Below, in pieces: positions 1-6,508 of a stretch of 18,959 nt of DNA. This DNA is from Calditrichota bacterium (GTDB lineage: Bacteria > Calditrichota > Calditrichia > RBG-13-44-9). Each line of letters starts with the position of its first letter. The stretch's first letter is position 1. Made by a program: the position numbers and the translations under genes. Location: NCBI GenBank assembly GCA_024276455.1, contig JAJRXE010000130.1, positions 1-18,959 on the forward strand. The letters run 5' to 3'. Below the pieces are notes generated by a model that worked only from the letters and a program-made list of their open reading frames with translations, was not told where the DNA came from and made no database searches.

Positions 1-1
1 C

Positions 2-748
2 CTGATTGAGAGCGAGCTGTTCGGCCACGAAAAAGGAGCGTTTACCGGCGCGACTCAGCAGCGCATCGGACGGTTTGAACAGGCTGACGGCGGTACCCTG
101 TTCATCGACGATGTAGGCGATGTCCCTCTGCCGGTACAGGTGAAGTTGCTGCGCGCCATTCAGTTCGGTGAGATTGAACGCATCGGCGGAAACAAACCCC
201 TTAAAGTGGATGTGCGGATCATTGCTGCCACCCATCGCGATCTGGAAGAGATGATTCGAAACGGGGAGTTCCGCGACGATCTGTATTACCGCTTGAATGT
301 GGTCACCATTCACATTCCGCCCTTGCGAAAACGCAAAACGGATATTCCTTTGCTGGTGGACCATTTCATTCAGAAATACGCCGCCGAAAATCAGCGAGAA
401 ATCAAAGGAATTACCCGAGAGGCACTGGACCAGTTGATGAAATACGATTTTCCCGGCAATGTGCGGGAATTGGAGAACATTATTGAACGGGCGGTGGTGC
501 TGGCGCGCGGGGATTACATTACCAGCCGGGATTTACCGACCCAGCTGCACGCCATTTCCGAGAAATCCATTCTCGACCCCTACCATCTGGAAGAAGGTTA
601 CGAGCAGAAGATGAAAGCCTTCGAAAGGGAGATGATTCTGGAAGCATTGAACCGCACCGAGGGCAATAAAAGTGCGGCGGCACGCTTATTGGGAATCACC
701 GAAAGACATTTGCGTTCCCGGCTGGAGCGATTGGGACTGCGGAAGTGA
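2..748 (+). CDS. NtrC-type sigma-54 activator, 3' part (5' end outside window)
   Basis: Reading frame 2 is open from the left edge, so the gene begins upstream. The visible 248 residues cover most of the AAA+ domain and the DNA-binding tail. They include GAFTGA (the loop that contacts sigma-54), a Walker B stretch GTLFIDDVGD, the arginine-rich FRDDLYYRLNV segment, the sensor II motif FPGNVRELEN, and a C-terminal Fis-type helix-turn-helix (GNKSAAARLLGITERHLRSR). The family uses ATP hydrolysis to open sigma-54 promoter complexes from an upstream binding site. The second Walker B acid is Asp where Glu is usual. The receiver or other sensor domain is not visible, so the signal is unknown. Two sigma-54 promoters with a shared palindrome lie just downstream, which makes local control likely (inference). 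Confidence 0.95.
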   Translation: MIESELFGHEKGAFTGATQQRIGRFEQADGGTLFIDDVGDVPLPVQVKLLRAIQFGEIERIGGNKPLKVDVRIIAATHRDLEEMIRNGEFRDDLYYRLNVVTIHIPPLRKRKTDIPLLVDHFIQKYAAENQREIKGITREALDQLMKYDFPGNVRELENIIERAVVLARGDYITSRDLPTQLHAISEKSILDPYHLEEGYEQKMKAFEREMILEALNRTEGNKSAAARLLGITERHLRSRLERLGLRK

Positions 749-923
749 GATGGTTGCAATTACCTGAAAATTTTGGGGACAAATAAGAGCCTGATTTTAA
801 CGATCCGAATTCCCCCGAATTTAAACGGCCAATCCCGTCTGGAACTTGAGTGTTAAAAAATCGCTGAAATGGAAGAATTTGCGCTGGCAATTTCCGTTCG
901 GATCGTCGCAATTGTCTGAATTG

Positions 924-941
924 TTCGACCATCTGGTCGAA
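924..941. promoter_or_regulatory. Predicted activator-binding palindrome (UAS 1)
   Basis: TTCGACCATCTGGTCGAA is a perfect inverted repeat with 8-bp arms and a 2-nt centre. A near-identical copy occurs at 1701-1718. Its centre is 85.5 bp upstream of the first base of the TGGCAC element of the promoter at 1018, a normal distance for an NtrC-type enhancer site. I see no third copy in the window. Confidence 0.7.
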
Positions 942-1017
942 GCAAAGATGCCCACCCTCTTGTTTTAAAGTCTTTAACCTCTTGTTAATAAGGGGAATAG
1001 ACAAATACCCTTTCTTC

Positions 1018-1033
1018 TGGCACACTGCTTGAA
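1018..1033 (+). promoter_or_regulatory. Sigma-54 (-24/-12) promoter for the WXXGXW gene
   Basis: TGGCACACTGCTTGAA keeps the TGGCAC -24 element and the exact 4-nt gap after TGGCACR to a TTG -12 element. The last consensus C of TTGC is A here. It lies 47 nt upstream of the start codon at 1080. Confidence 0.65.
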
Positions 1034-1079
1034 TTCAAAAATAATAGCAGTGTAGAACCAAAACAGAAGGAGGGGAAAA

Positions 1080-1520
1080 ATGAAGCGACTCAGCCAGGTT
1101 TTCATAATCACTTTCCTGGTGGCCGTGTTTGCCGTCGCCCCCACCATTCTGGCAAAAAACGGTCCCTCTAAAATGAACAGGGCAAAAGCCGTAAGGGTAG
1201 AAACGCGGACAATTCATACTCAAAAAGCATTTCGGTCTCTGCCGAAGGTTCGCGAAAGTGTGGTCGATAGGACCCAGAAGGTGGTGGTGACCCGGGTACG
1301 GTTTCGGCCCCCGGCACCGCTGAAGGAGGTCATTCCGCCCCGGCCCAGCCCTCTGGCCGTCTGGATTTCCGGTTACTGGATGTTTGATCCGGTGCTGATG
1401 GAGTGGGTCTGGGTACCAGGTTACTGGGAGCTGACTCCGATCGGTTCGGTGTGGGTACCGGGTTACTGGACCTTCCGCGATGGTTTTTATGTCTGGATTT
1501 CCGGGCACTGGATCTTGTAG
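1080..1520 (+). CDS. Exported WXXGXW-repeat protein
   Basis: The product has 146 residues. An N-terminal signal peptide (about residues 1-25, ending near ILA) is followed by a basic middle region, then a C-terminal third made of four WXXGXW repeats: WISGYW 95-100, WVPGYW 111-116, WVPGYW 125-130 and WISGHW 139-144. The repeats are 14-16 residues apart and run to the last residues. This matches the WXXGXW (YXWGXW) repeat family found in small exported proteins of unknown function. The start is fixed by AGGAGGGG just upstream. The gene is monocistronic, between a sigma-54 promoter and a strong terminator, so abundant inducible expression in the periplasm or on the outer membrane is likely. The function is unknown, and the high Trp/Tyr content is the main clue. 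Confidence 0.85.
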   Translation: MKRLSQVFIITFLVAVFAVAPTILAKNGPSKMNRAKAVRVETRTIHTQKAFRSLPKVRESVVDRTQKVVVTRVRFRPPAPLKEVIPPRPSPLAVWISGYWMFDPVLMEWVWVPGYWELTPIGSVWVPGYWTFRDGFYVWISGHWIL

Positions 1521-1545
1521 AACCCTCTGGTTAATTCCTCCGGGG

Positions 1546-1578
1546 AAAGGCCCTTCGCAGATTGAAGGGCCTTTTCTT
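1546..1578 (+). terminator. Rho-independent terminator of the WXXGXW gene
   Basis: A perfect 11-bp stem, AAAGGCCCTTC with GAAGGGCCTTT, has a 7-nt loop and is followed by TCTT within a T-rich end. It starts 26 nt after the stop codon. Confidence 0.9.
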
Positions 1579-1700
1579 CAAGGATTTGGAATCCCCTTCC
1601 CCTGTAAAACAGAGCCGCCAATAAAGTGTCTGGCGGAATGGAAGTCTCCAATAGGGAAGCGGTGTCTGAAAATTGAAATTCGACGGAACGGTTGGCTGGT

Positions 1701-1718
1701 TTCGACTAAATGGTCGAA
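1701..1718. promoter_or_regulatory. Predicted activator-binding palindrome (UAS 2)
   Basis: TTCGACTAAATGGTCGAA is the same palindrome as at 924-941, differing at one arm base and the central 2 nt. Its centre is 84.5 bp upstream of the TGGCAC element at 1794, one base different from copy 1, so the helical phase is almost the same. A half-site TTCGAC lies 22 bp further upstream at 1679. Confidence 0.7.
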
Positions 1719-1793
1719 GGCGCTGCAATTTGGTGAGATCAAAGCAACTTGTAATGTATTGAAAACCAAAAGGTTGCAAAATATGCGAGAAAG

Positions 1794-1809
1794 TGGCACG
1801 GGAGTTGTA
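1794..1809 (+). promoter_or_regulatory. Sigma-54 (-24/-12) promoter of the four-gene operon
   Basis: TGGCACGGGAGTTGTA matches the consensus TGGCACG-N4-TTGCW except for T in place of C in the -12 element. It is 44 nt upstream of the start codon at 1853. Confidence 0.75.
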
Positions 1810-1852
1810 TTATTGTCGGGCGACTGACAAAAAAAAATAAGGAGGTGTAAAA

Positions 1853-2371
1853 ATGAAACGTTACAATTTGATTCTCATCATACTAATGGTGTTGTTGGCT
1901 TTTGTATTTCTGGCAATGGCCCAGGATTCTACTCAAGTAAAATCGCAGGTGCAGGTGAAATACCGAAACCAGGCGAAGATGGTAAACAAAAGTCAGATTC
2001 AGCACGGTTACCATTTTGTGGACGAGAATGGAGATGGGTACAATGACAACGCCCCGGATGACGATGGAGATGGAATTCCGAACGGTCTGGATCCCGATTA
2101 CACCGGTCCGAAAATGCGCAAAGGGCATGGCAGCAGGGGATTTGTCGATTTGAATGGCGACGGCATTAATGACAACGCGCTGGATTCGGATGGCGATGGC
2201 ATTCCCAACGGACAGGATCCCGATTACGTTCGTCCCATGGACGGTACAGGCGCTCAGCGGGCTTTTGGAAAAGGAGTGCGGGGTAATCGGGGAACCGGTA
2301 TGGATCATCGCACGGGCGTGTGCGATGGTACCGGTCCTAAAGGTAATACCAATGCTGGCGCTCGCCGGTAA
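1853..2371 (+). CDS. Exported calcium-loop (TSP3/EF-like repeat) protein
   Basis: The product has 172 residues, with a signal peptide ending at about residue 23 (AMA-QD). Two copies of a 27-residue unit at residues 57-83 and 99-125 (period 42) each carry an EF-like loop, DxNGDGxND, and a type-3-thrombospondin-like loop, DGDGIPNGxDPDY. Such loops normally bind calcium. The usual Glu at loop position 12 is absent. The tail is Gly-rich with a motif DHRTGVCDGTGPKG and a single mature cysteine (C157). The start is set by AAGGAGGTG. It is the first gene of the sigma-54 operon and is followed by a hairpin, so its message may be more abundant than the rest. The function is unknown; a periplasmic or surface calcium- or metal-binding role is inferred. 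Confidence 0.85.
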   Translation: MKRYNLILIILMVLLAFVFLAMAQDSTQVKSQVQVKYRNQAKMVNKSQIQHGYHFVDENGDGYNDNAPDDDGDGIPNGLDPDYTGPKMRKGHGSRGFVDLNGDGINDNALDSDGDGIPNGQDPDYVRPMDGTGAQRAFGKGVRGNRGTGMDHRTGVCDGTGPKGNTNAGARR

Positions 2372-2383
2372 TTCACATAAATC

Positions 2384-2421
2384 CGGTGCTCCTTCTGCAG
2401 GGGAGGAGCACCGCTCTTTCT
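2384..2421 (+). terminator. Intercistronic hairpin, possible partial terminator
   Basis: A 10-bp perfect stem, CGGTGCTCCT with AGGAGCACCG, has a 10-nt loop and is followed by CTCTTTCT. It lies between the calcium-loop gene and the beta-barrel gene, and no new promoter is visible after it. It may act as an attenuating terminator or an mRNA-stabilising structure within the operon. Confidence 0.65.
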
Positions 2422-2438
2422 AAAAGGGGGTGAAAATA

Positions 2439-3647
2439 ATGAAAAGGAAATTTTTTCAAACTGTTTGTCTGTCAACATTAATTATGCTAGTCCTGACGAT
2501 CAGTGGAAAGTCTCAATGGTATTACTCGGTGAGTACCGATCAGGAGTACAACAGCAATCCTTTCCGACTCCCCAACGGGACATCCGATTACATTTCTCAG
2601 TTTGCGCTGGAGCTGCAACATGACTGGTCGAACTTCTCGGTTCAGTACACCGGATCTTATTTGAATTTTCAGGATAATGCTTCACACAATTATTACTGGC
2701 AGCAGCTCTCGCTGGGCGGTGGTGACACCACCCGCTGGTATTTGCAGGCGGAAAATCGCTTGAACCGCTCTGATTTTAGTTATTACGATTATTTGCAATT
2801 TGCGGGCGGTTTCAATCATCGTAACTTTCGCAATAATACCCTCCTGCAAATGGGAGCAAATTTTTACTTGAACACCTATCCCGAGCTGTCGGAACTGAAC
2901 AATTTTCAATTCAATGGCTATTTAACCTATCATCATTCATTTCCGACCCGGACAACTTTTATTGGGGCGGTGAATTACAATTTCAAAGCCTATTTGAACC
3001 CTTACGAATATGTTGAAGAAGCTGCCACTGATGAAGGCATTGTAACTTCAATCTCTTCTGTGGACGGCTATGGTGGGGGGCGAGGACGCCGCGACACTTC
3101 CGGAATGGGCGGTGTGACCACCTCCTGGTACTACGGAAATCAGTTTTTGGAAACCACCACGGTAAGTCAAATGGTGCTGACGGCTCGTCTGGCCCAGTCT
3201 TTGACCCGTTTCACCGGGGTGGCCCTGCAGTACACTTTTCGCAAATCGCTTTCCAATCAGGATCGGTCTCTGGCCGGTCTGGTACCCGGTTACCAGGACG
3301 AATCGCGCCTTTTCGACGATCCCATGGGGTACGAGGGCCAAACGGTGGGCGTCGAATTAACCAAAATATTCCCTTACTTTGTCTCCCTGAAAATGGCTGG
3401 CTACTGGAAAGAGAAGAATTACCTGTCTCAGGGAATATATCTGGATGAGGAAAATTTTGATGAGAATACCTTGCGACAGGATGAATATAAAACCATCTGG
3501 GTCTCTTTACGTAAAAAGTGGGCTCTGAGCCAGAATTTCGCACTAACCGTAAGCGCTTATTACCAGTGGACGGATAACACCTCCAACAGTTACTGGTACC
3601 AGTACCAGAATCAATCGGTCTCTTTGGGCTTGCAATTGGATTTTTAG
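2439..3647 (+). CDS. Outer-membrane beta-barrel protein
   Basis: The product has 402 residues. A signal peptide (MKRKFFQTV..., ending near SGKSQ) is followed by alternating aromatic and polar strands throughout, many Tyr/Trp/Asn residues and a terminal Phe (SLGLQLDF), the typical C-terminal mark of outer-membrane barrels. A Gly/Arg-rich loop lies near residues 210-225. An in-frame GTG at 2430 is part of the GGGGGTG ribosome site, so the ATG at 2439, 6 nt after it, is the better start. The gene is separated from the next by 15 nt. I do not recognise a specific porin family. Its place between an exported calcium-loop protein and an inner-membrane protein suggests the outer-membrane part of a trans-envelope assembly (inference). 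Confidence 0.8.
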   Translation: MKRKFFQTVCLSTLIMLVLTISGKSQWYYSVSTDQEYNSNPFRLPNGTSDYISQFALELQHDWSNFSVQYTGSYLNFQDNASHNYYWQQLSLGGGDTTRWYLQAENRLNRSDFSYYDYLQFAGGFNHRNFRNNTLLQMGANFYLNTYPELSELNNFQFNGYLTYHHSFPTRTTFIGAVNYNFKAYLNPYEYVEEAATDEGIVTSISSVDGYGGGRGRRDTSGMGGVTTSWYYGNQFLETTTVSQMVLTARLAQSLTRFTGVALQYTFRKSLSNQDRSLAGLVPGYQDESRLFDDPMGYEGQTVGVELTKIFPYFVSLKMAGYWKEKNYLSQGIYLDEENFDENTLRQDEYKTIWVSLRKKWALSQNFALTVSAYYQWTDNTSNSYWYQYQNQSVSLGLQLDF

Positions 3648-3662
3648 AGAGGAGAACAGACG

Positions 3663-4502
3663 ATGGGACGACCCGCACGATTTAACAAAAAGGCTTTTGT
3701 AAGTTTCTTGACATTGTTTTACGCGATTGTTATTATATTAACAGGCATAGTGCTTTATTTTGCTCCGCCCGGACGAGTGGCACACTGGGTGGAGTGGAAA
3801 TTTCTGGGAATGACCAAGGAGGACTGGCAGGCGGTTCACACCATTTTTTCCTTTATTTTTGTGGTGATTGCCGGATTCCATTTGTACTACAATTGGGTGG
3901 TGTTTTGGAGCTATTTAAAGTCCAAAGTGGTAGCCGGAATTAAAATGAAGCAGGAATTGGTTTGGGCAAGTATTTTAACGGTTGGTGTTTTTGTTTTAAC
4001 ATTAGGAGAGGTGCCTCCTTTCAGTTCGGTAATGGATCTGGGAGAGTATTTGAGCAACTCCTGGAGTAATGAGCAAACTGAACCGCCGATACCGCATGCG
4101 GAACTATTCACTCTGAAGGAGTATTGCCAGGAAACCAAGATGGATTTGCAACGCGTCATGCAGAAATTACAGCGTGAGGGCATTCAAGGGGTGGATTCCC
4201 TAATCACAATTGGCGAACTGGCCGAAAAGAACGGGTTAACCCCGGCGGAATTGGCTCAGAAAATTTCCGAAAAGCCGGCCTCGGCAGCTGGCGCGGCGGG
4301 CGGCTACGGTTTCGGACGCATGACGGTGGCTCAAATCTGTGAACGGGAAGGGATTCCTCTGGAACAGGCCAGAGAACGGTTGAGCAATGCCCACATTGAA
4401 TTCCAGGAGGATGAAACCCTGCGAACCATTGCCAATCGAACGGATCTGAAACCGTGGGATCTGGCTAAAATTATTAAGGGAGAATCGTTAAACGGAGATT
4501 AG
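3663..4502 (+). CDS. DUF4405-like inner-membrane protein with periplasmic helical tail
   Basis: The product has 279 residues. Three membrane helices lie at about 11-33, 57-80 and 98-118. Basic residues at the N-terminus and in the loop at 85-96 put the C-terminus in the periplasm. His41, His59 and His73 lie in or near the helices, and the segment PPFSSVMDLGEYL follows TM3, as in DUF4405 proteins. That family is often linked with membrane redox chains, and its histidines are candidate haem ligands. Residues 145-279 hold repeated short helix pairs (ITIGELAEKNGLTPAELAQK; RMTVAQICEREGI; TLRTIANRTDLKPWDLAKII) around a Gly/Ala hinge at 206-219. GAGGAG 7 nt upstream supports the start, and the stop is 2 nt from the next start. 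Redox function is inferred, and the family call rests on pattern memory. Confidence 0.72.
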   Translation: MGRPARFNKKAFVSFLTLFYAIVIILTGIVLYFAPPGRVAHWVEWKFLGMTKEDWQAVHTIFSFIFVVIAGFHLYYNWVVFWSYLKSKVVAGIKMKQELVWASILTVGVFVLTLGEVPPFSSVMDLGEYLSNSWSNEQTEPPIPHAELFTLKEYCQETKMDLQRVMQKLQREGIQGVDSLITIGELAEKNGLTPAELAQKISEKPASAAGAAGGYGFGRMTVAQICEREGIPLEQARERLSNAHIEFQEDETLRTIANRTDLKPWDLAKIIKGESLNGD

Positions 4503-4504
4503 GG

Positions 4505-4897
4505 ATGAAGCGATGGTTACTGACACTTTTTACGGTTCTGTTGGGCGTTACGCTGACAGCAGCATTGCCGACTGATTCGACGGCGGTAAAAGAAAAGGGA
4601 AAGACGTCTTCCGCGCCCACCCGGGCGGCGGGGCAGAAATCTGGTAAAAAAGCTTCCCCGGCAAAAAATCCCCAGACTCAACAGAAGAAACTGAAAGGGT
4701 TTGTGGATTTGAACGCCAATGGAATCGATGACCGTCTGGAAGGAGTGGCCAAAGGCAGTAAGATGCAGCAAGGAAAAGGAAAGCGTAAAGACCGTTTTAT
4801 CGATCGGGACGGCGACGGGATTTGCGACGGGCAGGAATCGGCCCTGGGCTTGCAGAAGCTTTACCAGCGCCGCCGAAGGCATTCCGGCAGGAAATGA
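4505..4897 (+). CDS. Exported EF-hand-like protein
   Basis: The product has 130 residues, with a signal peptide (about 1-20, ending TAA). A low-complexity Lys/Ser/Ala/Gln linker (24-63) comes next. Two complete 12-residue EF-type loops follow: D68-E79 (DLNANGIDDRLE) and D100-E111 (DRDGDGICDGQE), both with the Glu at position 12 that the larger paralogue at 1853 lacks. The tail is very basic (QRRRRHSGRK). The phrase GFVDLN-x-x-GI-x-D is shared with the 1853 product, so the two are probably related. GGAG 7 nt upstream fixes the start, and the gene is nearly fused to the DUF4405 gene. It is the last gene of the operon, followed by a terminator. It probably binds calcium in the periplasm; its role is unknown. 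Confidence 0.82.
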   Translation: MKRWLLTLFTVLLGVTLTAALPTDSTAVKEKGKTSSAPTRAAGQKSGKKASPAKNPQTQQKKLKGFVDLNANGIDDRLEGVAKGSKMQQGKGKRKDRFIDRDGDGICDGQESALGLQKLYQRRRRHSGRK

Positions 4898-4923
4898 TTT
4901 TAAATAAACATTCTGAGCTTTTC

Positions 4924-4966
4924 AAAAGGTAGAAAGAATGTCATTTTCTTTATACCTTTTTTATTT
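4924..4966 (+). terminator. Rho-independent terminator of the four-gene operon
   Basis: The 15-bp arms AAAAGGTAGAAAGAA and TTCTTTATACCTTTT pair with one mismatch, have a 7-nt loop and end in TTATTT. The sequence closely resembles the terminator at 10662-10696. Confidence 0.88.
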
Positions 4967-5014
4967 GAACCGAATCCGAACGACCTTGCCGGGACACAAC
5001 AAAAAATAAAATCA

Positions 5015-5045
5015 TTGGACACATATGAAGTAAAATTCCTATATT
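5015..5045 (+). promoter_or_regulatory. Weak sigma-70-type promoter candidate
   Basis: TTGGAC and TATATT are separated by 19 nt upstream of the trans-sulfuration enzyme gene. The spacing is longer than ideal. No better candidate was seen between the terminator and 5106. Confidence 0.25.
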
Positions 5046-5105
5046 TTATTCTCTTTAACGAATAATATTGTCAGATACTCATTTTAAATTAAAAAGGAGT
5101 TTGTG

Positions 5106-6275
5106 ATGAAATACCGGATAGAAACGGACATTGTCCACGGTGTGCATCAGACGGATCCGCAGACTGGCGCTTTGTCGATGCCCATTTACCAGACTTCCAC
5201 TTTCGTGTTCGAGAATGCCGAACAGGGAGCGCGCCGTTTTAAAGGAGAAGAAGACGGTTTTATTTACACCCGCCTGGGGAATCCCAATACCAATGTTCTG
5301 GCGCAAAAAATAGCTGTTCTGGAAGGATATGAGGCCGGGATTGCCACCGGATCGGGGATGGCGGCGGTGGCGAATGTGATTCTGGCAACCGCCCAGGCCG
5401 GCGATCATATCATTGTGGACGATACGGTGTACGGAGGGACTCATTACCTGGTGGAAGACGACATTCGTAAGATTGGCATCGAAGTTACCCGGGTGGATGC
5501 CTCCCATCCCGAGCAGGTGGCGGAAGCACTGCAGCCAAACACCAGGCTGGTGCTAATTGAAACCCCGGCCAATCCCACCCTGAAGCTCATCGACATTCAG
5601 GCGGTGGTGGACATTGCCCACGCAAAGAATGTGCTGGTGTGTGTGGACAACACCTTCCTGACGCCTTACCTGCAGCGGCCGAAGGATTTCGGGGCTGACA
5701 TTGTACTGCACTCAGCCACCAAATACATCAGTGGACACGGAGACGTGGTGGCAGGCGTGGTGGTGGGCAGCAAGGAATTTATCCAGAAAGCCTACAAGGT
5801 TTCCACCCATTACGGCTGGAGCATGTCGCCTTTTAATGCCTGGTTGTTGCTGCGGGGGTTAAAAACCCTGGCGGTGCGGATGGATCGTCACAACGAAAAT
5901 GCCCTGAAAATTGCCCGCTGGCTGGAGACCCACCCGGCTGTAGAGCGGGTGTACTACCCCTTCCTGGAATCGCACCCTCAGTACGAGCTGGCCAAACGGC
6001 AGCAAAAAGGTGGAGGGGGCGTCATTTCCTTTGAAATGAAAGGCGGTTACGAAGCCGGTAAGGCGCTAATGGACCATGTACAACTCTGCACCCTGGCGGT
6101 GAGTCTGGGCGACTGCGACACCTTGATTCAGCATCCGGCTTCCATGACCCACGCTGGAATGAGCGAAGCAGACCTCGCCGAGGCACACATCACGCCCGGT
6201 TTAGTACGGCTCTCGGTGGGCATCGAGAACGCCGACGACCTGATGGAAGACCTCGACCGGGCCATGCGCCAGTAG
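5106..6275 (+). CDS. Trans-sulfuration PLP enzyme (cystathionine/methionine gamma-lyase type)
   Basis: The product has 389 residues, full length for the Cys/Met-metabolism PLP family. Motifs are YTRLGNPN (cofactor phosphate binding from the neighbouring subunit), ETPANPT, DNTFLTPYLQRP, the PLP lysine K206 in SATKYISGHGD, and the substrate-side SLGDCDTLIQHPASMTHAG. The SLGD...QHPASM block resembles methionine gamma-lyases. However, the position of their characteristic active-site cysteine (two residues after Tyr109) is Gly111, as in cystathionine gamma-lyases and synthases. The exact reaction is therefore open: gamma-elimination of cystathionine or methionine, or gamma-replacement. AAGGAG 6 nt before the ATG at 5106 rules against the GTG at 5103. 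The gene stands alone between a terminator and the GH97 gene. Confidence 0.92.
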   Translation: MKYRIETDIVHGVHQTDPQTGALSMPIYQTSTFVFENAEQGARRFKGEEDGFIYTRLGNPNTNVLAQKIAVLEGYEAGIATGSGMAAVANVILATAQAGDHIIVDDTVYGGTHYLVEDDIRKIGIEVTRVDASHPEQVAEALQPNTRLVLIETPANPTLKLIDIQAVVDIAHAKNVLVCVDNTFLTPYLQRPKDFGADIVLHSATKYISGHGDVVAGVVVGSKEFIQKAYKVSTHYGWSMSPFNAWLLLRGLKTLAVRMDRHNENALKIARWLETHPAVERVYYPFLESHPQYELAKRQQKGGGGVISFEMKGGYEAGKALMDHVQLCTLAVSLGDCDTLIQHPASMTHAGMSEADLAEAHITPGLVRLSVGIENADDLMEDLDRAMRQ

Positions 6276-6508
6276 TTTTTCCTCCCGGGCGTTTTTTTAC
6301 TGCACCCGGGGAACTCAGCGATTTTTAGCGTGTGGCAGGGTGAAGCGAATATCTTGCTGCGACTTACTCGGCCAAAGCGGGTGGGAGGGACAATCCTGAA
6401 CCTCTCGGAAAGGATCGTCGAAAAACACCGAAACGATTCTTGTTTACACACAGGTTTTGAACTCAATTTAGTTTCCGTTCAGTGAGATCGGCAAATGAGG
6501 GGAAAACC

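Larger units (their letters stand above)
749..1079 (+). other. Intergenic regulatory region 1
   Basis: This 331-nt stretch has no convincing gene; the open frames on the minus strand are unsupported. It holds an 18-bp palindrome (924-941), a -24/-12 promoter (1018-1033) and a strong ribosome site (AAGGAGGGG near 1067-1075) for the next gene. No clear terminator follows the activator gene. Confidence 0.7.
1521..1852 (+). other. Intergenic regulatory region 2
   Basis: This 332-nt stretch contains no supported gene. In order it holds a rho-independent terminator (1546-1578), a possible TTCGAC half-site (1679-1684), the second copy of the palindrome (1701-1718), a -24/-12 promoter (1794-1809) and an AAGGAGGTG ribosome site before the gene at 1853. 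Confidence 0.75.

Noticed and set aside
1883..2308. Minus-strand open frame opposite the calcium-loop gene
   Set aside because: It arises from the repeated Asp/Gly codons on the plus strand (read as Ile/Val on the other strand); no ribosome site.
3778..3793. TGGCACACTGGGTGGA as a further sigma-54 promoter
   Set aside because: It lies inside the DUF4405-like gene and has no TTG at the -12 position. The TGGCAC at about 15429 fails for the same reasons.
6284..6322. Two CCCGGG copies around a T7 run after the trans-sulfuration enzyme gene, as a terminator
   Set aside because: The stem is only 6 bp, the T-run is in the loop rather than after the stem, and each CCCGGG is self-complementary.
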